Source: JACDAE01 sp963717195 (GTDB lineage Bacteria > Chloroflexota > Ktedonobacteria > Ktedonobacterales > Ktedonobacteraceae). From it: a stretch of 64,000 nt of DNA. The translations under genes and the position numbers were made by a program. The notes under the pieces were generated by a model, which saw only the letters and a program-made list of their open reading frames with translations, ran no database searches and was not told the origin of the DNA. This document shows positions 38,317 to 47,060 of this stretch, one piece after another; position 1 is the stretch's first letter; the number at the start of each line of letters is the position of its first letter. Location: NCBI GenBank assembly GCA_963717195.1, contig CAVQVR010000019.1, positions 1-64,000 on the forward strand, read 5' to 3'.

Positions 38317-39050
38317 ATGCAACAGTTCGCATCCAGACCACGACCGGACCAACAGGCAAATCCAGGAGGAGCGCCACGCTCTCAGGTCATCCTCATCGTT
38401 GCGCTTCTACTCTTCTCGGTGGCGGGCCTTGCCAGCGGGTTTTCGCTTGGAGCTCTGAGTAGGAAGACTGGGCAAACACCGCCACCAACGTCAATCGCAA
38501 ACGTTGTACCCGCTCAAAAAGGGCAAGGCACAACACCGACACCTCAGACCTACAGTTAAGATAACCTCCCTGGGATGCCCACAACCAGCACAAGGTCAAT
38601 TTCGGTGATGCTTCAACAATCAGATGGCACTACATCCTATACATTTGTAGCACAGGCAATAGATCAAACAAGGTAAGACTTGTAGTGCAGGTCAGCCGAT
38701 CCACAGCGCTGGTATCACATTCAAGCTTTGGGTTACTAAACATATACCAGGAGGCAAATTCCTCGGATTTTCAGATAACGAGAAGAAGGTGCTCTTACAA
38801 CCAGATCAACTTACAAAGGCTATAGATGGGAAAGTCGGCAACAAGGATTACCCAGAGTTAACAAACACGTTCCAGTTTGATGGAAATACACCTCAAGTTC
38901 TGGTATCAAATAACCAGGGCCAGGGAACCTGGCATTATAAAATAAATCAAGGGCTCCCTGATGGAAAGTATAGTCTGGTTGATACTGGTTAGCGCTCAGG
39001 GAAAATATAATTGGAGTTGGTACGATCTTGAAGTTAAGAAGCAGGGGTAA
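38317..39050 (+). pseudogene. Multiply frameshifted gene for a membrane-anchored or secreted protein
   Basis: Protein-like pieces occur in successive frames. Piece 1 (38317-38559) has a hydrophobic anchor (SQVILIVALLLFSVAGLASG) and a Thr/Pro linker. Then LGCPQPAQGQF, then QQSDGTTSYTFVAQAIDQTR, then a long piece ending 38992 (FKLWVTKHIPGGKFLGFSDN, later QGQGTWHYKINQGLPDGKYS), and finally AQGKYNWSWYDLEVKKQG ending at TAA 39048-39050. At least four frame changes or stops separate them, so this is a true pseudogene rather than one sequencing slip. The product family is unknown. Confidence 0.75.
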
Positions 39051-39070
39051 AAAGTTGCCCATTTCATTCA

Positions 39071-39106
39071 ACAGGGGCTATCGAGTCTATGTTCGATAGC
39101 CCCTGT
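39071..39106. terminator. Hairpin between convergent genes
   Basis: A perfect 14-bp stem (39071-39084 with 39093-39106) around ACAGGGGCTATCGA. The T-tract is poor on both sides, so termination efficiency is doubtful. It lies between the pseudogene and the minus-strand DUF2690-like gene. Confidence 0.55.
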
Positions 39107-39128
39107 GTCATTCATACCCAAAAGAGAA

Positions 39129-39791
39129 TCAGTACAAAGGTGTACACATTAAACCCGTGTCTCCACCATAACGCTCATCGTTTTCAGCGGACCAAAGAAC
39201 ATCAATACATGCCTTTGCTTTGAGCACTGGCGCGTATACCATATTAGTGTATCCTTCACTTGCATAAACATAATATGGTTCGTCTAATCCATCTGATCGC
39301 ACAATATCTACCTCACGAAGAAGAAGATCAAATACAGTTCCAGTAGTATCAGTAAATTGTTGATCTATCGTATATCCTTTTGCCCAATTTGACTTACAAT
39401 CAGTTGAATATTTCAGTTCAGCCGCCCCAAACTCTACGGTAACTCCATTTGCCTCTCCATCAAATACAACTTTTGTAATAGGACGTACACTGGGGATACA
39501 CCCCTGATAAATTGGGTCTTGCCCATCACAATTATGATCATTAGGCACAGCAGCACATGCATTTGCAGCTATAACGTTAGGTATTAATGATACATGACTA
39601 TGCAGCCTATCATGTAACACATCCAATTGAGCCGCAGAGAGAGGCTTCATATGGAGGAGGTCCACCTTTACATGTGCCACCTTCACCACAGGTTGGCCGC
39701 CACCATCCGAGGCATGTGCTGTAGATGGGATGGCTATGCAAACAGAAAGTACTACTAATAACGCAAGAAAGATCAATGTTGCTCTTTTCAC
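39129..39791 (-). CDS. Secreted DUF2690-like protein
   Basis: 220 residues starting with GTG behind AAGGAG. A signal peptide (LIFLALLVVLSVCIAIPSTA) ends near residue 27 (AHA-S). The mature part contains CDGQDPIYQGC and VTVEFGAAELKYSTDCKSNW, matching the cysteine-containing pattern of DUF2690 proteins known from Streptomyces and relatives. Four or more cysteines may form disulfides outside the cell. Function unknown. Confidence 0.7.
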   Translation of the reverse strand: MKRATLIFLALLVVLSVCIAIPSTAHASDGGGQPVVKVAHVKVDLLHMKPLSAAQLDVLHDRLHSHVSLIPNVIAANACAAVPNDHNCDGQDPIYQGCIPSVRPITKVVFDGEANGVTVEFGAAELKYSTDCKSNWAKGYTIDQQFTDTTGTVFDLLLREVDIVRSDGLDEPYYVYASEGYTNMVYAPVLKAKACIDVLWSAENDERYGGDTGLMCTPLY

Positions 39792-40233
39792 TGTGATACT
39801 CCTTGGTAATACTATTTGTTACATCAATGAGAGTTTATCCCTATCAGGCATACACATACCTTGCCGAGGCTATCCAGGAATTCCATAGTTAGCGAAAACT
39901 GTTTGTTGGCAATAAGAGGATTATTAGATAGAGAGCCATACTCCTTTCTTTGCTCCTATTTTTATTGCTCTGCTAATATAATAGTATATTAAAAGCATTA
40001 TGTCAATCAAAAACAAAATTGGAAACAGTTACGATAGGAGGAGATTTTGATGGTTGGTTAGTTGAAAACATCGAGTAAGTCGATTGCGCTCTAAAGCTAC
40101 TGAGGTATCGATGATGATTAATAGGATTATATAAATATAATTTCTGTACAAATTAGTAATTTTACCATTAATGTCTTCATAAATACATTCAGGCAATTAA
40201 CTAATACTATCAAGCAATTCTGGCTTTCGTGTA
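39792..40233. other. AT-rich gap without a gene
   Basis: 442 bases, clearly more AT-rich than the surroundings, between the 5' end of the DUF2690-like gene and the 3' end of the broken purine nucleoside phosphorylase gene. Apart from likely promoter sequence at its left end I see no gene, repeat or RNA in it. Confidence 0.45.
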
Positions 40234-41078
40234 TTAGCTTCTTATACTTCTTACAATCCCCCGCACCAACATAGCAAAATAAGGACGGACGGCGTCAGCG
40301 ATAGCCAGCACATCAGTATGGTTCACGGTGCTGGCATCGTCCGTCTCAATCCCTGTAGCAGGGTTCGTAATCAGGCTCAGACCAAGCACGCGCATCGCCA
40401 TGTGACGCGCCACAACCACCTCCGGCAACGTAGACATACCCACTGCATCCGTACCTATGATGCGCAGGAATCTGAGTTTCCGCCTCTGTCTCAAAACTGG
40501 GGCCTGCCACCATGGTATAAATACCTTCGTGCAATGTAATCTCCGGAATTTCAGCGGCCACGGAATGGGCAAGAGCACGCAGTTGTGTATCATACGCCTT
40601 TGCCAGCGGAGGAAAACGCACACCGAAGCGCTCATCATTTGGTCCAATCAGTGGATTTCCGCCAGCCAGCCCAGGGAAAGCGATATGATCGTGGATCAGC
40701 ATAAAATCTCCTGGACGATAAGTAGGATTGACGCCGCCAGCGGCATTCGTCACAATCAGCGTCCGGGCACCCAGCAAAGACATTACGCGTATAGGGAACG
40801 TCAGCATCTGGGGAGTATAGCCTTCATAGAGATGAAAACGCCCCTGCATCGCAACAACGGGAACCTCTTCCAGATTACCGATGAGGAGGCGACCTGCATG
40901 TCCAGCTACGGTTGAATGAGCAAAGTGGGGAATCTCTGTGTAGGGGATAGCAATGGCATCCTCCAGTTCCTGTGCCAGATCCTCCCAGGCCAGAACCAAG
41001 AACGAGTGCAACCGAAGGCTTGCAGGCAACGTGGGCCAGGATAGCATTTGTCGCCTCTACAACTTGATCGTAGAGCAT
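40234..41078 (-). pseudogene. punA: Purine nucleoside phosphorylase, two frameshifts
   Basis: The start (MLYDQVVEATNAILAH, ATG at 41078 behind AGGAG) reads to LVLGSGLGG; the frame changes near 40979-40985 and continues LAQELEDAIAIPYTEIPHF through GRFHLYEGY and VTNAAGGVNP to GPSFETEAE; it changes again at TTT 40477-40479 and ends FLRIIGTDAVGMSTLPEVV...SIRS. Both shifts are explained by one extra base. The three pieces together give a full-length (about 280-residue) trimeric-type PNP, which splits nucleosides into base and ribose-1-phosphate. If the shifts are sequencing errors, the gene is intact. Confidence 0.85.
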
Positions 41079-41092
41079 AAAAAATCTCCTGG

Positions 41093-41446
41093 TTAGCTTT
41101 TTGACGCTACAAACTCCATGGCCTCTCTCGCTAGAAGCAACCATTTTTCGGCAGAAGTTGGTTCTAAAGTGATCCACTCCTTCATAAGGCGCCCATCGTG
41201 GCGAGGATCGAAGCGTTCTCCGTCTCCAGAAGCAATAAGCGCATCAACCCGCAGCTTAGGAAGTTTGACAACGAGTTTGCCCCTGACAAGCATGGCAAAG
41301 ATTTTATTATTCACCTTCAGCTCTGATGAACCAAACCTCTTCTTTGCTTGGGGCCCATCCATTGGAGGAGTCACGTTCGGATTATTAAGCAGTTCACCAA
41401 CAATCGTTGCAAAGCGCTCTTCTGGCGTAATGGATGGATGACTCAT
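41093..41446 (-). CDS. TfoX N-terminal-domain-like protein
   Basis: 117 residues from the ATG at 41446 behind GAGGAGG. RFGSSELKVNNKIFAMLVRG followed by KLVVKLPKLRVDALI and a C-terminal helical segment (EKWLLLAREAMEFV) matches the TfoX_N / YjbR-like fold. In Proteobacteria, TfoX controls competence, but stand-alone domains of this type in other phyla have unknown roles. The gene ends 15 bases before the PNP start and is probably co-transcribed with it. Confidence 0.75.
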   Translation of the reverse strand: MSHPSITPEERFATIVGELLNNPNVTPPMDGPQAKKRFGSSELKVNNKIFAMLVRGKLVVKLPKLRVDALIASGDGERFDPRHDGRLMKEWITLEPTSAEKWLLLAREAMEFVASKS

Positions 41447-41624
41447 GACAAAGAACACCTCCTCTATGATAAGCAAGAGCATCAACTAGTATTGATATTA
41501 TTGCACATTAGCTCGTGCCTTGCGTTATCCGGAAGCTCGCACGATAGGTTCCCATACATCTTCCAGCGTTTTTCCGGTCAGGCAAGACATGAGCTAATGG
41601 AGCCAGTTATAGCGACCCATCAAA

Positions 41625-42515
41625 CTAGCGATTAGATTGATAGGCGTGGGTCAACTGGCAGTAGACCTGCGTCGTGGAAATATGAGCATGCCCCAGTAGC
41701 TCCTGAACGGAGCGCAACTCCATACCTCCATCTAACATAAGAATAGCAAACGAGTGACGCAGCATATGTGGCGTAATAGTCGTGATGCCGGCATGGCGAG
41801 CGTAGCCCTTGATAATGAGCCAGAAGCCTTGCCTCGTCAGGCGCTCTCCGTGATGATTAAGAAAAAGCGACTGCTCCTTCTCGTGTCTGGATAAACGAGG
41901 ACGCCCCTCCGCCAGGTAGCGTTGTACAGCCTCCACTGCCACTATAGGGAGAGGAAGCAGGCGTTCACGGCGCGTCTGCCCATTGCGACCAGGGCAAAGT
42001 ATCGTCGCATGGTCGATATCCAGATCGCCCAGATCCAACGAAATGAGTTCGGAGGCACGCATACCTGTCGCGTAGAGCATATGCAACATCGCCAGGTCCC
42101 GTAATCCGCTTGGGGTGTCGGTGTGGACCTGGTTGAACAGGCGATTGATCTGCTCAACATTTAATACCTGCGGCAAGTCTTTCCGAATACGGGGAGTATC
42201 CAGATCCTCAATGGGATTAGAAGAGAGAATCTTCTTGCTATTGAGCATATAGCGAAAGAAAGACTTGAGAGCAGCAAGCTTACGGGCAATCGTTGTAGGA
42301 CGATAGCCCAATCCCTCGCGCATCTCCTGGAGATAAGCGACAATATGTTCATGGGTAACCTGTTGCCAATCCTGCACTCCCTGAGAGGGGAGATAGCTAC
42401 ACAACTGGCTCAGATCGTTCCGATAGGCCATGATCGTATTGGAGTTATTGCCACCGCCAGTATACTCTCTAGTAGAGAGGGTAGCAATATAGTCATCAAC
42501 AACTTCTTGCAACAT
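41625..42515 (-). CDS. xerD: Xer-type tyrosine recombinase
   Basis: 296 residues. The N-terminal SAM-like core-binding domain is followed by the catalytic domain with the Arg of TGMRASEL near 154, HMLRHSF near 250-256 and LGHAHISTTQVY with nucleophile Tyr about 285. Length and motifs fit XerC/XerD, which resolve chromosome dimers at dif; an integrase of a lost element is also possible since pseudogenes and repeats lie nearby. No dif-like site was identified. XerC versus XerD is not resolvable here. Confidence 0.9.
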   Translation of the reverse strand: MLQEVVDDYIATLSTREYTGGGNNSNTIMAYRNDLSQLCSYLPSQGVQDWQQVTHEHIVAYLQEMREGLGYRPTTIARKLAALKSFFRYMLNSKKILSSNPIEDLDTPRIRKDLPQVLNVEQINRLFNQVHTDTPSGLRDLAMLHMLYATGMRASELISLDLGDLDIDHATILCPGRNGQTRRERLLPLPIVAVEAVQRYLAEGRPRLSRHEKEQSLFLNHHGERLTRQGFWLIIKGYARHAGITTITPHMLRHSFAILMLDGGMELRSVQELLGHAHISTTQVYCQLTHAYQSNR

Positions 42516-42887
42516 AACACACTTCCAACCAACTAGTCAACATTTATTGAGGTTCGGCACGAAAACTACGAGGTCTTCAGCCTCGTGGTAGCTTACTATC
42601 AACTACCAGGCAATAAACTAGGAACCTCGCTTATTATAATCGATACGTGGAAATAAAGCAAGGTTATAGGAAGAATGCTCCACTGTATACAAGATGCCCT
42701 GCATGCCTCTGAGAGAGCGCGTGCTGGAATGTGCTTAAAAATGGTATAATGAACTATCATTTGTACGCTGGTACTTCCGGTGTACAGCAACCACTATGTC
42801 ACGGCACAGATTGCAATTCCAACCTGTGCTACAATAGATCTTCACTACGCATAATGGAGATACCCGATATAAGGAGATTTAGTAAGA
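42516..42887. other. Divergent gap between the recombinase and an unknown gene
   Basis: 372 bases. A short hairpin (TACGAGG/CCTCGTG) lies near 42568-42591. Otherwise only the promoter at 42825 is recognisable. Confidence 0.45.
42825..42835 (+). promoter_or_regulatory. Extended -10 promoter of the 42888 gene
   Basis: TGTGCTACAAT, the same 11-mer as at 18624 and on the minus strand at 18504-18494. The start would lie about 45 bases before the ATG, leaving room for the AAGGAG ribosome site. Confidence 0.5.
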
Positions 42888-43670
42888 ATGGCAAAGCTAC
42901 AAGATTTGTTTAGACAGGCACAGCGAGCACAAAACAGTGGAGCTATCGGTTTCCTCGGCAAAAACAAGGCCGAGTCTAAAGCTCACGCTGCCGCGCTTGT
43001 TGTCGAATTTCCCAAAATTAGCGCAGGGAGTTCCGAGGCCGTTTTGAAAGCCGGAGCCGATGGCTTGCTCTTCAACTGGAACGGCCAGGACGACGCTCAA
43101 TTGGAAATATTGAAGAAAGAGCTCGACTCTGCTAAGGCCAGCAATGAGAATCTGATTTCCGGGTTGCGTCTTAGTGGAAATTTAGAAACATTGGAACGTG
43201 AGCGCCTTTCAGCTATCAAAGAGCTGGGGATACAGTATGTGATTTTACCCTTTAACGCGCCAGTTCGTCTTCTGGCTCAGGAGAAAGAACTCGAAAAGGT
43301 CGTGACTGTGCCAATGCGTACAGACGACTTCTATCCGCTCTTTATTCACAACCTCGCCGCCTTTGATGGCATCTCAGCTGTACTGTTGGATTTCGGAGTA
43401 AGCGAACACCTGGGCACCCTTACCATCGAAGAGGCATTAAATTATCAAGCTGTACGCGAGGCAGTACGTTTCCCTGCCTTCTTCAGGGTAGCAGGCAGCT
43501 TGAGCGAAGACGATTTTTACACTCTCAAAACAGTGGGCATCCAGGCTGTGCTCCTGACTGCCAATGAAAATGGAGGTACAGCACCAGTTAAAGCCTTGCG
43601 CGAACTCCTGGAACACGTCTACCAGGAAGAGAAAGAAAAGGAATCAACTGGACCGGGACACCGGAATTGA
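42888..43670 (+). CDS. Unknown protein, possible TIM-barrel fold
   Basis: 260 residues from the ATG behind AAGGAGATTTAG. Regular alternation of strands and helices (VVEFPKISAGSSEAVLKAGA, GLLFNWNG, IQYVILPFNAP, FRVAGSLSED, IQAVLLTANENGG) suggests a (beta/alpha)8 barrel like those of phosphate-binding synthases. No catalytic motif is recognised. It ends at a strong bidirectional terminator and appears monocistronic. Confidence 0.65.
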   Translation: MAKLQDLFRQAQRAQNSGAIGFLGKNKAESKAHAAALVVEFPKISAGSSEAVLKAGADGLLFNWNGQDDAQLEILKKELDSAKASNENLISGLRLSGNLETLERERLSAIKELGIQYVILPFNAPVRLLAQEKELEKVVTVPMRTDDFYPLFIHNLAAFDGISAVLLDFGVSEHLGTLTIEEALNYQAVREAVRFPAFFRVAGSLSEDDFYTLKTVGIQAVLLTANENGGTAPVKALRELLEHVYQEEKEKESTGPGHRN

Positions 43671-43732
43671 CCTGCCCCCTATGCCTTTCCGGGCATGGGG
43701 TCTTCTAGCACAAGGAGATAAAGGCAAATATG

Positions 43733-43776
43733 AAAAGAGGGGCCATCTCGCATCTTTGAGATGGCCCCTCTTTTTT
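43733..43776. terminator. Bidirectional rho-independent terminator
   Basis: A perfect 17-bp stem, arms 43733-43749 and 43758-43774, has A-runs on the left and TTTTTT on the right, serving the convergent genes at 42888 and 43787. Confidence 0.92.
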
Positions 43777-43786
43777 CAGCGAAATA

Positions 43787-44776
43787 TTATTGCTCGCTTC
43801 CATTCTCGCTATTAGCAGCGAGATGAACAACAGGGATGCGAGGATGCGTCTGCCAATGCAGTTGACGGCGCGGGATACGGCGCACGAGGGAACGTGTCGT
43901 TTGCCACACGCTCTCGGGATCAACGTTATTGCGCCAGTAATAGTAACAGGCAACATCATCGGGATCGCAACGTAGCACACTGCTAAAAGTCGTTTCCAGC
44001 GCTTGCTCGCCCTCTGCATCGAGATGAAAGTTCTGAAACCAGAGCTGGCTACGTTTATTGTGTTGTCGCGCTGCCTCAACCACGGTACGCCCCCATGGTT
44101 CCACCATCGTGACCTCCTCGTTGAGCAATTGCCAGAAGAGATGGCAGCCCACAACATCGAGGTGCGGCAACTGTGCTATTTCATCGACCATGCCCAGATC
44201 TTGCGGCAAGAGGACTATCGCCGTTTTTGCATCCTGGTCCGTTCGCTTCACACAGGCAAACAATTCACCCAGGAACTCAAGCATGGAGCGCCGCCGGAAA
44301 TGTTGCAGGTCGGTGATATCCGGACACAGCGCACGACATACTGAACAGAAACAGGTGATATCCGGTCCACGAGGCTCATCAAGCACAATGCCATTGATGG
44401 GATAGGTAGACAGGTAATATTCTATTTCTTTAAACAGCCAGGAACGAAATGCCTCGTGATTATAGCAAGAGATACCATGAGAACGCCCATGACGGTCTTT
44501 CACACGCGACTCTGGATGGCGGAACGTATACCAGCTCGGCATCAGCGTAGGGCCGGCGAATAAATTGCCAAAACGCCCAAGGCTGAGATAGACCTTTAAA
44601 CCAGCATCTTGTGCCTGAGAAAGGCCACGCTCCAGGTCACGTGACCAGCGCTGCTCCTCTTGTTCATGTATAGCGCAGACAACACTTCCAGCTCCCACAG
44701 CCCGGATCTGTTCAAAATCGCGCTTGACGATCTCCGGATGCAGGAACGGATGATAATAGGCAACGGTTATATCCAT
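43787..44776 (-). CDS. TIM-barrel, glycoside-hydrolase-like protein of unknown activity
   Basis: 329 residues from the ATG at 44776 behind TGAGGA; an earlier in-frame start at 44830 lacks support. MDITVAYYHPFLHPEIVKRD opens a barrel-like pattern; YPINGIVLDEPRGPD carries an acidic motif at a strand end as in many glycoside hydrolases, and DVVGCHLFWQLL and VACYYYWRNNVDPES resemble later barrel strands. Several cysteines (CFCSVCRALC) could bind metal. No GH family can be named with confidence. Confidence 0.65.
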   Translation of the reverse strand: MDITVAYYHPFLHPEIVKRDFEQIRAVGAGSVVCAIHEQEEQRWSRDLERGLSQAQDAGLKVYLSLGRFGNLFAGPTLMPSWYTFRHPESRVKDRHGRSHGISCYNHEAFRSWLFKEIEYYLSTYPINGIVLDEPRGPDITCFCSVCRALCPDITDLQHFRRRSMLEFLGELFACVKRTDQDAKTAIVLLPQDLGMVDEIAQLPHLDVVGCHLFWQLLNEEVTMVEPWGRTVVEAARQHNKRSQLWFQNFHLDAEGEQALETTFSSVLRCDPDDVACYYYWRNNVDPESVWQTTRSLVRRIPRRQLHWQTHPRIPVVHLAANSENGSEQ

Positions 44777-44980
44777 TATCCTCACCAATGAAACGAAGTG
44801 AACAACAAAAAGGAGTTGGCGGTAAAACACTCATGTGTACTTGCCTCCCAGTATAGCACAAGCACATGTCCACCTTCTAAAAAACGAGCATCCAGGTTAC
44901 TTTCTTGCTAAGCTCTGGCTATCGACCAGGCAAAAAAGGGCATGTTGATACGACTTTTGGCATAAAAAAACACAATGAGC

Positions 44981-45009
44981 TTGACAAGTCTTTTCTTTCT
45001 ATGCACAAT
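44981..45009 (+). promoter_or_regulatory. ispE promoter giving a leaderless transcript
   Basis: TTGACA at 44981-44986 and CACAAT at 45004-45009 with a 17-base spacer. The -10 ends six bases before the ATG at 45016, the same geometry as in the Nudix gene, so transcription should begin at or next to the start codon. Confidence 0.65.
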
Positions 45010-45015
45010 GCACGC

Positions 45016-45936
45016 ATGAGTTATGCAGCACAGCCTATCTTTACCTCTGGCGCGACGCGTTTTGTGCGTTCATACGCCAAGATTAATCTGACACTTGATG
45101 TGTTAGGACGCCGGGTCGACGGCTATCATGAGTTGGCGACAGTCATGCAAACTGTTGACCTCTATGATACCCTCAGTCTCACGACTACCGATGATGGTCG
45201 TGTACGCATCGTCTGTACACGACCAGAACTCAATGGCGAAGACAACCTGGCTGTGCGAGCAGTGCAAGCGCTACGCACGCGATGCGCACTTCCACAAGGG
45301 ATTGGAATTGAACTCCAGAAGCGCATCCCGATGGCAGCTGGATTAGGCGGGGGCAGTAGCAACGCAGCAGCGGTTTTGCTGACACTACAGCAGGAATGGC
45401 AACTTCCTTTATCCTCGTCGGATCTACTCACAATCGCAGCAGAACTCGGTTCCGATGTTCCATTTTTTCTTAGCGGGGGGCTGGCATTATGCGAGGGACG
45501 AGGTGAGCGTATCACACCTCTTGCATCACACTGGCCACACACCATGCGCTGGCTTCTCCTGCTCAAACCCATAATCAGTGTCTCCACGGCGGCAGTGTTT
45601 CGCTCTCTGCCTGCCAGCGATTACACCGATGGAACACATAGCCGGGCAATCAGTGCTGCATTACAAGCAAAGAGAGAATTACCACTGGAAGATCTGCACA
45701 ACGGACTGGAGCGTGGGGTACTGGAGCGTTATCCTGAGGTTGCTCGGGCACGGGAAGAGATGCTCCTGGCCGGTGCTGCACATGTACATCTTTCTGGTAG
45801 TGGTCCTACACTCTTTGCTTCTTTTTCTGAACTGGTGAGTGCGACACAAGTGCAGCAATACCTGCATGAGCGAGGTTATGAAACCTATCTCACGCGGGCA
45901 ATTCATCCTACTGTCGAGAACGTAAGTTTTTACTAA
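45016..45936 (+). CDS. ispE: 4-diphosphocytidyl-2-C-methyl-D-erythritol kinase
   Basis: 306 residues from the ATG at 45016. It phosphorylates the IspD product, the step between IspD and IspF whose genes lie at 27-28 kb. SYAKINLTLDVLGRR, the GHMP-kinase loop PMAAGLGGGSSNAAA near residue 110 and HLSGSGPTLFASF near 257 are all present. Longer frames to 44905 and an ATG at 45001 are rejected because the promoter -10 box overlaps them. No ribosome site is needed if the mRNA is leaderless. Confidence 0.95.
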   Translation: MSYAAQPIFTSGATRFVRSYAKINLTLDVLGRRVDGYHELATVMQTVDLYDTLSLTTTDDGRVRIVCTRPELNGEDNLAVRAVQALRTRCALPQGIGIELQKRIPMAAGLGGGSSNAAAVLLTLQQEWQLPLSSSDLLTIAAELGSDVPFFLSGGLALCEGRGERITPLASHWPHTMRWLLLLKPIISVSTAAVFRSLPASDYTDGTHSRAISAALQAKRELPLEDLHNGLERGVLERYPEVARAREEMLLAGAAHVHLSGSGPTLFASFSELVSATQVQQYLHERGYETYLTRAIHPTVENVSFY

Positions 45937-45956
45937 ACGGAAGTAGAGGTACAGTC

Positions 45957-46115
45957 ATGTCAAGCGATCTATATTATTGTGTCAAGTGCAAAAAAAAGAC
46001 AGAACTGAAAGATGCACAGCGCATCACTATGAAGAATGGCAAACCTGCCTTAAAGGGCCAGTGCACCATCTGTGGTACCACTGTTAATGCTATTCTTGGT
46101 GCTGAGAAAAAATAA
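45957..46115 (+). CDS. Small zinc-ribbon protein (DUF5679-like)
   Basis: 52 residues, 20 bases after ispE, with AGAGG before the ATG. Two cysteine pairs (YYCVKCKKK and CTICGTT) frame a short beta hairpin (ITMKNGKPALKGQ), as in the DUF5679 family of small zinc ribbons common in Chloroflexi and Actinobacteria. A nucleic-acid or ribosome-associated role is plausible but unproven. Confidence 0.85.
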   Translation: MSSDLYYCVKCKKKTELKDAQRITMKNGKPALKGQCTICGTTVNAILGAEKK

Positions 46116-46140
46116 GCTTCGTCTCCATCCCTTGAGAGAC

Positions 46141-46171
46141 ATCTGGGCAAGGGTCACGCCCCTACCCAGAT
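46141..46171. repeat. Short GTAGGGG-type inverted repeat
   Basis: Arms of 13 bases (46141-46153 and 46159-46171) pair at 11 positions around a five-base loop; the right arm contains CCCCTAC. Confidence 0.7.
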
Positions 46172-46218
46172 GCCTGCCATGTCCCTCCTGAAGGCGGGAG
46201 AACTCATTAGCTCATCCC

Positions 46219-46247
46219 TCGACTTCCCATCTTCCCTTTGCTATAAT
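46219..46247 (+). promoter_or_regulatory. Promoter of the zinc-ribbon/GT9 operon
   Basis: TCGACT at 46219-46224, 17-base spacer, TATAAT at 46242-46247 preceded by TTTGC (partial extended -10). It lies 56 bases before the ATG at 46303. Confidence 0.6.
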
Positions 46248-46302
46248 GGATACGGTCTATGAGCGTCTTGAGATGCCACTGATAACATAAGAGGGAAGCG
46301 TC

Positions 46303-47025
46303 ATGAACATCTGGGATTCTGTACAACGCGGTCTGGAGAAAGCGACACAGGAGGCGACACGTCGGGCCAGAACGCAGCGTCTACGTTCTACTATCGATAA
46401 CCTGACACAACAGATCCATACGCAGGAAGACGATCTTATCGTACGCACAATGGAAATATTTGCCGCAGGACAACTTACACAGAGCGAACTTCTCCCTTTG
46501 TGTGAGGAACTGGTGAACTTACAAAAACAACTGGAACAGGCTCAGCATGAACTGAACATTGTTCAGAGCCAGGGCCAGGCACAAATCCCACCATCAACGG
46601 TCCCCACGAATACTCCAACGCTACCTGCTTACACAACACCACCATCTAGCTATCAACCTTACGATCAGACGATGCCTGCCCCCCCACCTCCGCCACCCCC
46701 TGATGTGACGACACTCAGTTCTTTTAGCACTGTTCTGATGAGCACTCCAGGGGCGGAAAAACAACACTGTAACCAGTGTCATATTGAACTCATTCCAGGT
46801 GACGCTTACTGCCATAATTGTGGTGCTCCTACCGGGCATAGCGAGATCACGCAGCAGCCAACAATGCTCGTCGAGTCACCAGAAGAAGAAAAACAGAATA
46901 CCCCTCAAGCGGAAATGCCCTCATCAACGAAGATCCAGGAGACTCCACTTGACAATCTTCCTACAGTAGAGACGAACGAACCAGATAGTCCAATCCGCTC
47001 GGAAGAAAAAGATGGAGGAGCCTGA
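46303..47025 (+). CDS. Coiled-coil and zinc-ribbon protein of unknown function
   Basis: 240 residues. N-terminal 90 residues form long charged helices, likely a coiled coil (LRSTIDNLTQQIHTQEDDLI). A Pro/Thr/Tyr-rich stretch with eight consecutive prolines follows, then one zinc ribbon (HCNQCHIELIPGDAYCHNCG, two C-x2-C pairs near 165-185) and an acidic tail. AGAGGGAAGCGTC precedes the ATG. It heads the GT9 gene run and may be an adaptor or scaffold; no function is known. Confidence 0.75.
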   Translation: MNIWDSVQRGLEKATQEATRRARTQRLRSTIDNLTQQIHTQEDDLIVRTMEIFAAGQLTQSELLPLCEELVNLQKQLEQAQHELNIVQSQGQAQIPPSTVPTNTPTLPAYTTPPSSYQPYDQTMPAPPPPPPPDVTTLSSFSTVLMSTPGAEKQHCNQCHIELIPGDAYCHNCGAPTGHSEITQQPTMLVESPEEEKQNTPQAEMPSSTKIQETPLDNLPTVETNEPDSPIRSEEKDGGA

Positions 47026-47060
47026 AACTGCGCCAACATATTATTACCTCACTATGCCTA

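Noticed and set aside
41625..42515. Prophage or integrative element boundary at the Xer-type gene
   Set aside because: No tRNA, attachment-site repeat, or phage gene is seen nearby; a housekeeping Xer role is equally likely.
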